Notes: generated by a model not told the origin, from the sequence alone. A DNA stretch of 64,000 nt from Micrasema longulum (GCA_022494885.1 JAGVSM010004888.1:1-64000); one strand, 5' to 3'; positions 22,719 through 32,652 are shown, counted from the first letter of the stretch. A program made the numbers and translations.

Positions 22719-23210
22719 ATTTGTTGCAAGAGAAAAGGAAATTATTTTTGAAAAGGGAATATAGAGGTCTAGGCATTTACAGAGCTTATGTCCTGTCATT
22801 GGCTGGTGTAAGTGGCAACTTTTCACAATGTAACATTCACCATTTTGCCTATGTTCGAACATCTACATTTCCTCAACTCTTCCATCTGTTGATTTTTGTG
22901 AAGTAAAAGAGCTGAAACCTTTTTTATCATGCTGGTGAAATTTATCTGACTGAACCAATTCACCCACTTGGATGTTTTGAGTATGTCCAAATGCTTGTCG
23001 ACTGGCTGGATTTCCTCCTTAGGGAGTTATTCATCTTTAATTTTTTTGCGTGTAAAGTGGCCACTCAAACCAGCCAATTACAGGTCATGAGCCCTGTAAA
23101 TACTTGAACTTCCATATTCACTTCTTAAAATGTTTTCCCCCTCTATTGCAACAAATTTAAATCCAGCCAGTCTGCAAGCATTTGGACATACACAAAACAT
23201 TGTTGTATTT
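22719..23210. mobile_element. FB element, complete foldback copy
   Basis: Left arm: AATTTGTTGCAAGAGAAAAG, 'GGTCTAGGCATTTACAGAGC', 'CTGTCATTGGCTGGTGTAAG'. The right arm mirrors it: 'TAAAGTGGCCACTCAAACCA', 'GTAAATACTTGAACTTCCAT', and ends 'TTGCAACAAATT' at 23157. Inner modules 'GAGTATGTCCAAATGCTTG' + 'GACTGGCTGGATTT' are again mirrored just outside, at 23157-23200. The element is a set of nested inverted modules that could fold into long hairpins. No protein is present. Confidence 0.85.
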
Positions 23211-23589
23211 TGAAAATAATTACCTTATTACTGTAAATAGTAAACAGCGTTATCTTCAATTGTCTAAAAGAAAAATCGCATGTTCCATTAAAAAAAAAAA
23301 ATACTATGAAGTCATTTCAACAACAGGTAAACAATGAAGATACTCAAAATTTACAAGCAAATATATACACATTTTCTGGCAGAAAATTTGTATTACTTTA
23401 TAGACAGCTGAAGGTAACTCTATTAATTTCCGTTTGTAATAGAGCCCCAGATGTTCTTATATACTATCAATTTTGTGAACGGTTACCAGTCTTAAATATG
23501 ACAAATGCTCTGAAAAAACTGGTACACACCCTTTGCAAAAATGGTCGTTTTAAACGGGCCTTAGCCGGCCAATGTACATGATTGAACAA

Positions 23590-23705
23590 TAATAGTAAAT
23601 TAGTAAATGTTGTTAAATATTTTTGTGTAACCACTTACTGAATTTTCGATGTATACCAGTTTCGAGACGTACCCGTCTCTTCATCAGGTCACCAATTAAA
23701 CCAAT
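23590..23705 (-). ncRNA. Hammerhead-ribozyme-like motif in a dispersed repeat
   Basis: On the minus strand the core reads CTGATGA-A, a 6-bp stem GAGACG/CGTCTC with loop GGTA, then GAAAC (RNA positions 23687 down to 23659). This matches the two conserved hammerhead boxes (CUGAUGA and GAAA) with a G-C closing pair in stem II, but with one extra A between box and stem. Stem I could not be built by eye and stem III would be tiny. Penelope-like elements are known to carry type I hammerheads with short stem III. A decayed sister lies at 95-185. Catalytic status is unknown. Confidence 0.4.
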
Positions 23706-24756
23706 ATGCAAAACCCAATATACACCTTCATCATAGTTGCTGAACAAAAATATAAACCCAGCATGCCATGCATTGAAATGAGCAATCTTCACATGCATTG
23801 ATTAAGTTATGAAAATATTTTATGTTGTCTGAGAAATATAAGAAGGAGGGGAGGGAATGAAAGGAGGAGCGTGAGTTTAATAGATATAGGGTGACCATTT
23901 TAATGGAACATAGTATAACGGGCTATATTAAAAAGTTGTTTGATTATTGATCGAAGAAACAACATTTTTTTATATATTTCTAACAATTTCACCGAATTTG
24001 CAAATCACCCAATCAATTTAAATCATTACTAATAAAAATACAGGAGTTAAAATCTTACATACAAAAAATAATTGGTTTAAATGAAATAATCTTGACATAC
24101 ATAATACATATAAAATCAGTATATTTACTAATGGATACCTAGGTACATATTTTTAACTTCGTTTATTGTATTTTTTATCACTTTTATAAAAAGCATTTTT
24201 ATCAATTGATTGCGTTTTGTTCACACTGTAGTTAGTGACAGCATTGAGAGCAATTTCATTTGGACCACCCATTTCCACCCCCACTCCCAAACTGATATAT
24301 TCAATATATCAACTGGGATTAGTTTAAAGGAAATGAAGATCGACCAATGCCAAATTCGTAATTTACGTATAATGAGCGCAAGTTGTAAAAATAACACAAA
24401 CCAAATTCTATATTTTAAGAATGTTGAATTTGTAATTATGTTAATTACGAATTCAGGGTCATTTTTTTTTTTTGATTAACACCTAAGAGAAATAACCTAA
24501 TAAAGTCGCTCATACGCAGATAAACCATTCTAGGATTATTGACCACGAAGTTAGCAAAATATTACAACAATACAACGGGCCGTAGGTACTTGAGTTGAAA
24601 ATTGCACGACCAAACCAAAACCGTCCATTACACTTTGTTAATAAACTAAAAACTAAACTAAACTAATACCAAACGAAAAAATTGGAACGCTTTTGTTCTA
24701 TTCAATAGAGCTTCTCTAGAGAATTACTATTCTGAGCTTTGCACACAGTGAATTTT

Positions 24757-25690
24757 TTTTTTTGTGAAAAGAGTCTTTATTTAATAAAATACAAATTATT
24801 ACAATATTAATACATTATAAAAAGAAAACAAAGTGTTAATTATATTGCGTCCCGATAAAATATTAAATAATAGTTTGTCATCGGGTGCTCAGACATAAGT
24901 TCTTATTGAACGTAGTTGTGCAGAAAGCAGCCAGCCATAGAAAAGTGAAACTGAGATAATAGCACTTTTGAGAAACGAGTTAACAAAAAAACAGTTGGAA
25001 TGTTTTTTACTTTGGCAAATGATAAAAAATGCACCCATTCGATTTTTTATGATAGAAAAAAAAAAACTATGTATATGACCAATTTAATGATTTTAATGAC
25101 AGCAAGATCTAATATTGAATGAAACCTCATACAAACTGAATGTATGAGGGTACATTCATTTTTGTGACATTTTGACATCATGAAACTTTCAGAAGGTGAT
25201 TATTACAGTTTTATGTATGAAAGCGGCCTGGCTGTTTTAAGCAAAACATAGAATTGACCTTCCTGAATTTGATAACACCAATATCAATTTTTTTCAAAAT
25301 TGTGAACTGTCTGCTTTCTACAAAACTATGTTCAATTAAGAATCAAATGAAAGAGTACAAACATAATATTTTACACATATAAAATAATTCAAACATATTA
25401 TTTGGTTTTTGATGCTTTAAAAAATTAAACATATTATTTAGAGGATAAAAAAAAAATTAACAAAACTTGATGAAATGGTTTAGAATAAAGTTTAAAAAAG
25501 GAGGAAAATGGAGAAAAATAATATAATTAAAATTAAAGAATAGCCATTTACTTGAATAAAGCTTAAACACGAAAAAATATATGTGTAAAAATATGTGCAC
25601 AAGTAGTAAGTGCATATAAATGTAATCAAAACAATACAAAAAATAAAACAAAGTTAATCGAAAATTTTAATTCATATCTACAGAAAAAAT
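24757..25690 (-). mobile_element. LINE gamma 3' end, interrupted by MITE M1
   Basis: The reverse complement ends 'CTATTATTTAATATTTTATC' (as TATTGAATAGTTTATC in the 36-kb copy), 'TTGTTTTCTTTTTATAATG' and 'AATAAAGACTC' followed by a poly-A run (poly-T at 24757). The portion 25338-25690 aligns to 35975-36260 and 24757-24903 aligns to 36300-36425. Thus the 434 bases between are an insertion. No coding sequence remains. AATAAA just before poly-A looks like a polyadenylation signal. Confidence 0.82.
24904..25337. mobile_element. TIR MITE 'M1', about 434 bp, copy 2 (inverted)
   Basis: The ends are TTGAACGTAGTTGTGCAGAA..GCAGCC and its inverse CTGCTTTCTACAAAACTATG..TTCAA. The inner block 'TGTATGAAAGCGGCCTGGCT' is the reverse of the block in copy 1. 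It interrupts LINE gamma. The immediate flanks TTCTTA and TTAAGAA are themselves complementary, so no direct duplication can be read. Confidence 0.88.
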
Positions 25691-25769
25691 TAAATAGAGT
25701 AAAAACATCAATGTATATTAAGTGTTCACAAAAGTTGTTTGCGTTTTTCTTTGATTTTTAAAATGCGCA

Positions 25770-26020
25770 CCAAAAGTAAAATAAAAAAGTAAAGGTCGTA
25801 TGTAATATGTTAATTCTGCTAATATGTTTTCTCCTTTATTTTGAACGCAAACAGAACAAGTTGTCTAAAATGCTCACTATCGTCTACTTGACATTCCATT
25901 TTGAAGGCCTGTAATCAAATAAAATAATATCTACAAAGTAAAAACAAATAAAATATTTTATAGAACAGAAAATTTTCTATTCAATGACGTATAATTTTTA
26001 CCATTTTGTTTTACTTTTGG
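25770..26020 (-). mobile_element. mariner-derived MITE with transposase N-terminus
   Basis: Inverted ends CCAAAAGTAAAATAAAA and CCAAAAGTAAAACAAAA (17 bases, one mismatch) bound 251 bp. On the minus strand, from 25898, the frame reads MECQVDDSEHFRQLVLFAFK then KEK and a stop. This is the start of mariner-family transposases (M..QV..RHFR..LL..F), a domain that contacts the TIR. The rest of the protein is deleted. The 61.6-kb relic is a longer copy of the same source. TA flanks were not clearly placed. Confidence 0.78.
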
Positions 26021-26459
26021 CGGAGAGCGTACATGTTAAATAAACTATTTTCGTATATTCGAATTTGTAAATGATTTTGTTAATTTTATCAACATTTCAG
26101 AATTTATAGTACGTAATCAAAATGTGTATATTATGAAAAAAAACAGAGTTTGTTAGTGATAAACCTGTTATGTTTAACTGGAAATATCATTTAGTGAGTT
26201 GTTTAACATTAATCGAACGTAGGTACCAGGCGCGTGCGGTGAATATTATCAGTAGAGATGCTGACAAAAAATAATCGTGGTCTTTCTTTTAATAGGCATG
26301 ATAGTAGACATAAAAAGATATCTAATCAAAATCAATATAGCCTAGAATCACTTTTGTAAAGTGCACTCGAGGCATTTTATTACGAAAATGATACGATGTA
26401 AGTTTTTCATCATAATAATCCGCCATTAAAATCTTTATGATATATGTTATTTAAGTCGT

Positions 26460-26850
26460 TTTTTCTTAGCATTTCACGAGTCGGATGCTCTTATGTCTAT
26501 GAGTTTCGTGGAATAATATGACAACGTTATGAACTTTAATGAGCGTGCGCAAAAATTCGTACATCTGTAATAGGAATGGACTCTAAATGAAGAATTCAAA
26601 GGCCAAGGTACCTTGATTTCCAGTGCGTTGATATAGGAAATACGCAAACGTAGGTAGAAATATATGCTGAAAATATGTTTAAATTTGTCAATCACGTGCG
26701 CTCGAACATTTTTTGCGAATATTTTAGGAACATTTGTAGTTTTTGTTTTTTTCATATTTATATTTTTTTATAGTTAAATATATATTATTTTTAAATACTC
26801 AAGGGATGCGCCGCATCCACAGTATGTATGGGCGGAACACACCTGGCAGG
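26460..26850 (-). repeat. Dispersed repeat R330, copy 2
   Basis: Reverse complement of 11185-11525 over most of its length, ending at 'GGGATGCGCCGCATCCACAG' and 'TATGTATGGGCGGAACACAC'. It contains a 93-codon minus-strand frame (26474-26755) that is not conserved as a frame in copy 1, so it is not treated as a gene. The LINE at 26.85 kb begins immediately beyond. Confidence 0.75.
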
Positions 26851-27585
26851 TACGTGTGTATCATATATTACTACATAACATAATTATATATCTAGATTAT
26901 AATTCTCCAATATGGTCACCTTATCAAATTACTTTCTCAGATTCTAATGAGAGAATTCAGAATAAGTTTCTTAGATGTTGTAATTTTAAGATGGGTTTTT
27001 CTACTAATCTATTTAATTATAACGAAATTTTTGACTCTCTAAAATTAATTAAATTGGAAGAACGAAGAACATCGACCGATCTTACGAATTTACATAAAAT
27101 AATAAAACCAATGTTTAATACCCCCGATCTACTGAAGTTGATTTCATTCTATGTACCATCTAGGTTTAGCAGAACACCAACAATATTTTATTGTCAAAAT
27201 TCTCGAACGGTAGCTCAGTATAACTCAATTTTTTTTAGATTACAGAATACCGGGAATGAATATGCATCATATTTTGATATATTTAGTTTATCTCTGCCTA
27301 ATTTAAAAAATAATGTAACCAACATATATTTTTTAAAAAGAGCAAATCAACTTTAGGAGATAAGGTTAGAATAGTTATAATTTGATTGATTGTATTGTAT
27401 TTGTATTTTGTTTTTGTATAATTTCTTTAAAATATGTATCTATTTCAAATTATTTATAATGTGTATAGTACGAGTATTTTAATAAATCATACTCGATTTT
27501 TTTATATTTTTATTTTTAAGCTCTTTTTAAACCACATATATGTAAATGGCAGAAATGCCTTTTATAAATAAATAAATAAATTCAT
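26850..27585 (+). pseudogene. Jockey-like LINE ORF2 C-terminus with 3' UTR and tail
   Basis: An uninterrupted frame of 166 codons (26856-27356) reads LDYNSPIWSPYQITFSDSNE, RIQNKFLRCCNFKM, LKLIKLEERR, DLLKLISFYVPSRFSRTP, and ends LPNLKNNVTNIYFLKRAN. LEY.SPIWSP, IQ..FLR, L..LE.RR and ISF.VPSR are ordered landmarks just after the RT thumb in Jockey/CR1-type LINEs. The UTR runs to a tail AATAAATAAATAAATTC at 27566. It is 5'-truncated at about 26850 beside repeat R330, with no catalytic residues left. The open frame suggests the youngest LINE insertion in the window. Confidence 0.88.
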
Positions 27586-27879
27586 ATTTTATTCATGTGT
27601 AAATAAGATTCAATCAAAAATGAAAGGTACACTGCTAAAATGGGTTCATTGCATTTTTTTTAAATAATTTTTTTCCCCTGAATGAGATCAATAAAATTTA
27701 ATATTTAAAAGCGAAATGAAGCTTCCGGTTTTATACACGGCTGGCAAAAAAAACATTTACTGACGATTGCTGCAACAAACTTATTTCTGCCAGTCAAAAA
27801 AATAAGATTTAAAAATGTAAAATAGACGTTTTTGCAAAGCATTATATTACGGAAAATAAAAAAAAAGTGTTTTTATGAT

Positions 27880-28030
27880 TTATACAAATATTTCCATTTT
27901 GGGACTTTTTGACGAGTAGTAAATAACTCACTTTTAAAAAAAAAATGAAATTGAGGTAAAATGGGGTTCGAACCTCGGATCTCCGTGAGTCCGCAAGACT
28001 AGCCACGGGACGACAACCCGATTCTTTTTT
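27880..28030 (-). mobile_element. SINE3 (tRNA-derived) copy
   Basis: Sense reading (minus): GGGTTGTCGTCCCGTGGCTA then GTCTTGCGGACTC, box B AGGTTCGAACCCC, and body to 'TGAGTTATTTACTACTCG'. The other SINE3 copies lie at 32.2, 37.5 and 39.4 kb. The tRNA-like head is better preserved here than elsewhere; no cloverleaf with a closed acceptor stem was found, so it is not a tRNA gene. Confidence 0.8.
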
Positions 28031-28499
28031 TTGCCGTCCTGTAAAATTTATTATTTCTCAATGAACTTGTTTTTGCTGTGTACCCTCCAAATATCATGAA
28101 CATATTAGTATTTAAAAATTTAAATGTGAATCATAATAGAAATAGGTTTTTGTTAAAAGTATTTTTGATTAACAACATCGTATCTAAAAAACTGTTTTGA
28201 ATAGGAAATGCTCTTAAAAACCTTTTTTTTCGTTTTAGATAAATCTTCCCCACCCAATCAGTAATTCTTAATGCATTCTAGAAATTGCTACAAAAAATCT
28301 GAAATCAAATAAAGTGGCTGGAGATTCGGTTAGGATTTATCAATGGTTGGAAGTATTCCTAAAATAGGGGAGAGTTGGCCAATATGGGCACAGGGAAAGG
28401 GGGCTCTCTGTTATCTTGTATATATATATATAGGCTAGTGATGTTCATAACAGGTTGTGATAATCGATTTAATCAATTTGATCCTAATTACATCATTTC

Positions 28500-28800
28500 C
28501 TTATCTACGCCCAGAGATAGGTAGGCTGTGTATCTAGATTTTACTACATGAAAGGTGATTAGTATTAAGCTTCAGGTCTCGGGTATCAGTCCAGTGACAG
28601 TGAAATAAAAATAAAATATTAACATTTTATACCCTTCTTGTCAATCACCAAACAATGAGTCGAGCGTATTTTTACTAGATTTCTTTTTTCAGGATTTTTA
28701 CATAAGTGAAACCACCAAATTAAAAACACTCGTTCAGCGATCTAGTTCTATTTCAAACACATAATTGTATTCTTCGTTCGGACGGTCACAGATTTAGATC
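28500..28800 (-). mobile_element. SINE2 fragment plus flanking 'extension' module
   Basis: 28505-28680 holds 'TTACTACATGAAAGGTGATT', 'CTTCAGGTCTCGGGTATCAG' and a worn head. From 28665 follows a module also seen at 38.80 and 48.19 kb: 'TTTCTTTTTTCAGGATTTTT', 'TTAAAAACACTCGTTCAG', 'GTTCTATTTCAAACACATAA'. In all three sites the module sits beyond the tRNA-like head, i.e. upstream of the SINE in its own orientation. Confidence 0.65.
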
Positions 28801-28809
28801 ATAACCTAA

Positions 28810-29480
28810 TAGGGATGACGTAAAAATGTATTTATCGTTGATGATTTTGAAAATAACTAATCATGAAAATTAATCAGTCATGAAAAAAATCGAAACGGAT
28901 TGACAATCGACAATTCAGAAATAAATATAAATATCCAAAATCTTCAAATAAACATTGTAGTAGTTTATGTTTTTTTTATAAATCAAAGCGATAGGGGAAA
29001 AATATTTTTTTTAAGACTGCCATTTAAAACTATAAGTTATCAAAAATCTTAAAAAAAAAAACGGTTTTTTATATATTTATTAATTAGTCCGCAACGAATG
29101 GTGTATTGGACACTACATTAGTGCATAAACCGTGTTTGACCACAAGCCAGGAAATAAACATAAGATTTTAAAAAACCCAAAAAAGAATAAAATTGTAAAT
29201 CCCAAAAAACTCACGAACGCTGACATACATATTTATTGCTTTAATTGATCTATTAATTGTATTTTTTATTTATTAGTAAAAATTTTATTGAACATGAAAA
29301 AACAATACATAAAAAAATAGAACGATTCACGTTGAACTTGCCAAAAAGAATCAGGCTGTTGAGTTTTGCAAGTGACCAAATAATAAAATAGAAACGAAAA
29401 TACATGACAAATAAAAATAATGACTAAATAAACAATCAAAAAATTTTAAATAGTAACAAAAAAAATTATATCATAATGTA
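28810..29480. other. No gene seen; AT-rich
   Basis: No recognisable feature apart from poly-A and poly-T runs. Confidence 0.35.
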
Positions 29481-29484
29481 TTTA

Positions 29485-29635
29485 ATTTATTACAACCGAG
29501 AGGGAAAACTTTTTTAAGAGGAAAATAGAAGTCTAGACATTTACTGGACTTTTGACCTGTCATCGGCTGGATAGGTTTCATCTCTTAACTTCATCATTTT
29601 GCCAATGTTTAAACATCCACATTATTCTATCGAAT
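29485..29635 (+). mobile_element. FB repeat fragment, left arm
   Basis: 'TTACAACCGAGAGGGAAAAC', 'GAAGTCTAGACATTTACTGG', 'TTGACCTGTCATCGGCTGG' and 'CATTTTGCCAATGTTTAAAC' follow the FB left-arm order with a small deletion in the middle. Confidence 0.75.
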
Positions 29636-29669
29636 ATTTTTGCTATTACAGTAAAAGTGCATGACCACG

Positions 29670-29819
29670 GTGCAGAGCGTTTGCATTGCGAGAGTGGGCA
29701 AGGTGTTCACGCGCGCGCAATTTGACCGTTTAGATTTGCAGGAAAATCAAACCGATTTTCAAACCAGTTCAAACTGGACGCCAGCGTGACAACACCTGGT
29801 CCGCACAAATGCTCTGCAC
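29670..29819. repeat. 150-bp GC-rich foldback
   Basis: The left end GTGCAGAGCGTTTGC..AAGGTGTTCACGCG is mirrored by the right end, whose inverse reads GTGCAGAGCATTTGTGC..CAGGTGTTGTCACGC. A smaller perfect palindrome CCAGTTCAAACTGG lies in the centre. The GC content is well above the surroundings. It lies just after an FB fragment. It may be a small foldback MITE; no second copy was seen in the window. Confidence 0.6.
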
Positions 29820-30304
29820 TCTGTCCAACCACATAAGGTCATTGAATATTTTTAAACATAACTGATAATCGAATGTTTTTGTCATAACTGATAATCGGTT
29901 ATTTTCATTATATGTTTCTTCTGAATCATTTGAATGTTTGCATCACTAGTCTGCGGCAATACGGGAATATGGGAGTGGAAATCCTCTTGTATCTTGCATG
30001 TTTATTCCCGTGACCGATTCAACTAGTCCGATTGCGGAATCAGCCAGTTTGAGCTTTTAAATTCAATTGGTGCCATTCGGTTTTGCATGGAGAGAATTGG
30101 AGAGTTTTATATTCGGTATTCGTGTGGCACTTGTGTAGAATGTGGGTAATTGTTTATGCGGGAGGCAGGCAACTATTTTCAAGGGTCAACCCTTTTACTG
30201 TCACTGCTTTTAATATCTTCTTTATTTTTATTAGTTATTTTACGTACTTTTGATATTATTTAGTATTTTTCAGTTCAATAGGGCATACTACCACATATTG
30301 TTAT

Positions 30305-30470
30305 CATCATCTTCTCCTTTTCCGCAATAAATGGTGCATAAGGCACTCCATTGGTAAAAATGCAGTGAAGTTAAATCATCTGTTACATGCAAGTAAGGTA
30401 ATCAATCAAACGCTTCGGATGACAGTCAAGAAACAATGAAAAAACTTGTGAAATGCAGTTCAAGAATGAT
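30305..30470 (-). mobile_element. SINE2 fragment
   Basis: 'CCTTTTCCGCAATAAATGG', 'AATCATCTGTTACATGCAAG' and 'ATCAAACGCTTCGGATGACA' follow the reversed SINE2 order; the tRNA head is missing or unrecognisable. Confidence 0.7.
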
Positions 30471-30669
30471 AATAACTTCAGAAATGAATCATTTATTAAA
30501 CAAAGAGGTGGATATACATCCGCTTGATTAAGTTATTCAGGATTCTAACCTGAGAGCAACCATCGAATAAAAAAAACTTGCGCAGGAATCTGGTTATTTT
30601 TCACAAAGCCGCGATTATTTATAAGACAAATTCGATTAATTGTTGTAATATGGTTAACTTACCATATAC

Positions 30670-30800
30670 ATGGCTGCCTTGTTGTCAAGTGGTTAGCAAG
30701 TTTGCGTACCATACAAGATTTTCTTCGGGTTCATAACAAAATACAGGGGTACGCTGCGGTTGGTGTACTGATGGGAAATAATGATGATAGTATAAATAAT
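30670..30800 (+). mobile_element. SINE2-like element, short internally deleted copy
   Basis: A tRNA-like head 'TTGTCAAGTGGTTAGCAAG' (box A region) is followed by 'TTCTTCGGGTTCATAAC' (box B region) and then directly by a tail 'GGTGTACTGATGGGAAATAA' and TGATGATAG. The ATG/TGA tail and 'GGTGTA' fit SINE2, with most of the body deleted. Confidence 0.5.
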
Positions 30801-30879
30801 TTCAATTTTCAGTTTATTTTTTAATATTTTTGATAAAATCAAAGGTCTAAGAAGAAGGATATAAAAAAAAATATTTTCA

Positions 30880-31210
30880 TGGGTTGGTTTTTATGTGGGT
30901 GAAATAATTCAGTCAAATAGTTTCAGCAAAAAGTTTCAGCTCTTGAGCTTCACAAAAAATTATATTTGGAAGAATACATATATACAGGAAGATGTGTAAA
31001 ATAAATCTGTTTTGTAAAAAAATGATGCACTGAAAAGTCTCAAGACTTAATTAAAAAATAATATTATAAGTGACTGAAAATATTGAATAAAAGCCGTTTT
31101 GCAGCAGTGAAACTGAAAAAAAAAAGTGTAAAGTGGTCTCTTGAGCCAGCCAATGACTGGCCCTTAGTCATGTAAATGCCTACACATCCACATCACCTTA
31201 TGTAAAATGT
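30880..31210 (-). mobile_element. FB repeat, worn right-arm copy
   Basis: 'GGGTGAAATAATTCAGTCAA', 'GTTTCAGCTCTTGAGCTTCA', then 'TGTAAAGTGGTCTCTTGAGC', 'CAGCCAATGACTGGCC' and 'TGTAAATGCCTACACATCC'. The order is that of the 39-kb element, with extra AT-rich DNA between. Confidence 0.7.
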
Positions 31211-31250
31211 CTTTTTCTCAGTTTTAATATGTTTTATACATATATTACCG

Positions 31251-31486
31251 TTGCGCCTGCAAAATCCATTAATTTGTATGAAAAAAAAAAACAAAATAAT
31301 TCAAACAATGTTTATTTTGATCTCGGTTTTAATTTTTTTTATTGATAACTTAAGGAAAAACACGCTATTTCGTTGTGAAAAAGTTAAGTTTATTTTGTTG
31401 ATACAAATTTGTAAATTCTTAAAATTTGAGAAATAGAAGAACATATTTAAAAAAGAAAAATCACTTAACGGACTTTGCAGGCGCAA
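31251..31486. mobile_element. Possible 236-bp MITE with 22-bp inverted ends
   Basis: TTGCGCCTGCAAAATCCATT at 31251 is mirrored by the sequence ending at 31486, whose inverse starts TTGCGCCTGCAAAGTCCGTT (20 bases, two mismatches). Beyond these, ACATAT/AACATAT also mirror. The interior is AT-rich with small frames on both strands that simply mirror the repeat's limits. A related half-end, TTGCACCGGCAAAATCTGTT, occurs at 49937. No target duplication was identified. Confidence 0.55.
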
Positions 31487-31988
31487 AGACGATATGTTCA
31501 ATTGATTGAGTTATCAACAAATGTTTTAAATATTTGAAAAAAATATGTATTAGGAGGTTATCCGAAAGATAAGTTGGTTTATCTATGTATATCTTGAAAA
31601 GGGAGGAAAAAGTCATTGTTTAGAAAGGGACGTAGTACTTAGAAGGGGAGGCCTAAACACGAGACAAAAGGGATAATTCTCTCCTAAAAGGGACGATATC
31701 TCAATGTTTATGTGTTATTGTATCCAGATAGTTTACCGTCATTTTTGTGGGCGAAATTGGGGTAGATAGCGAGGGAAGCTTTCCTAAATTTTGGTAAATA
31801 GCTACTTATAAATGAAACACACATTAGTGCACTTTATTGGCTTCATACGAAGGGAGCAATAAGATGTTATCAATTTGGACTACAATTTGAACATGAATAG
31901 AATATGGAAGATTTAAAAAAATGAAAAAAGGCTTTGAAGAATTAAAATTATTTTTTGAACTATCGAGGGATGAATTTTGAACGGCATA

Positions 31989-32031
31989 GCACGCGTGGAG
32001 AATGTTGTTGTACAGCATTCTCTACGCGCGC
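31989..32031. repeat. GC-rich hairpin
   Basis: GCACGCGTGGAGAATG, an 11-base loop, then CATTCTCTACGCGCGC: 14 of 16 positions can pair. It stands out in AT-rich DNA. No promoter or second copy was seen; it may be the heart of a foldback element or a structured transcript piece. Confidence 0.5.
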
Positions 32032-32189
32032 GATACTGTTTAAAATACCAGCCCAGGTATGTGTTAGGTTTTTTCTGATAGTTCATACTTGTTATGTTAC
32101 AAATTTATCTAGGCAAGTGTATGTTTTTTTTTTTACATAAAACAAATATTTGTGTTTTTTGCATGTAGGTATTATTTAAAATATTAACT

Positions 32190-32305
32190 TTCTTATAATT
32201 TGCCCAAATATTTGAATTTTGGTGACCATTTTCAACGAGTTGTAAATAACTCACTATTAGAAAATGGATATCAATTTGGGGTAGAGTGGATTTTGAACGT
32301 TGGAC
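32190..32305 (-). mobile_element. SINE3 fragment
   Basis: 'CCCAAATATTTGAATTTTGG', 'CATTTTCAACGAGTTGTAAA', 'TAACTCACTATTAGAAAATG' and 'GGGTAGAGTGGATTTTGAAC' match the SINE3 body; box B is damaged (TTTTGAAC). Confidence 0.75.
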
Positions 32306-32652
32306 GTCTGAATCATGAATCATTTTTTTTTAGTTCTAATATGATTTTTATTATACAGTTTTTATCAAAGTTTGTAAAGAAGTAATTTTCATGCATAAAT
32401 CATTATTTCTTTAGATTTTTTAGCCTTTCTTAAAAATATTTTTTCTTTAGATTCCATATTGATGTTTCCATTCAGAAAATGAAAATTTTAACGTTGTTTC
32501 GGAACATTACCTTGAAATGAAGATATTTTTTTTCTTGTCAGTTGAATAAATACGTAAAATACGTCTTTCGTTTTAATCAGGTATCATTTACACAAATTCA
32601 CTAAGGGTCAAAAAAAAAAAAATAGAATATTTACACATTTAATAAAATATAT

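Noticed and set aside
25457..25651. 64-codon Phe/Tyr-rich frame
   Set aside because: It is the LINE gamma UTR read on the minus strand; the 36-kb copy does not keep it.
26474..26755. 93-codon minus frame in repeat R330
   Set aside because: The frame is not kept in the sister copy at 11.2-11.5 kb, so it is not under coding constraint.
27945..28025. Possible true tRNA gene on the minus strand
   Set aside because: Box A and box B are present, but acceptor and anticodon arms do not close and the same sequence recurs with a common body at three other sites: it is a SINE3 head.
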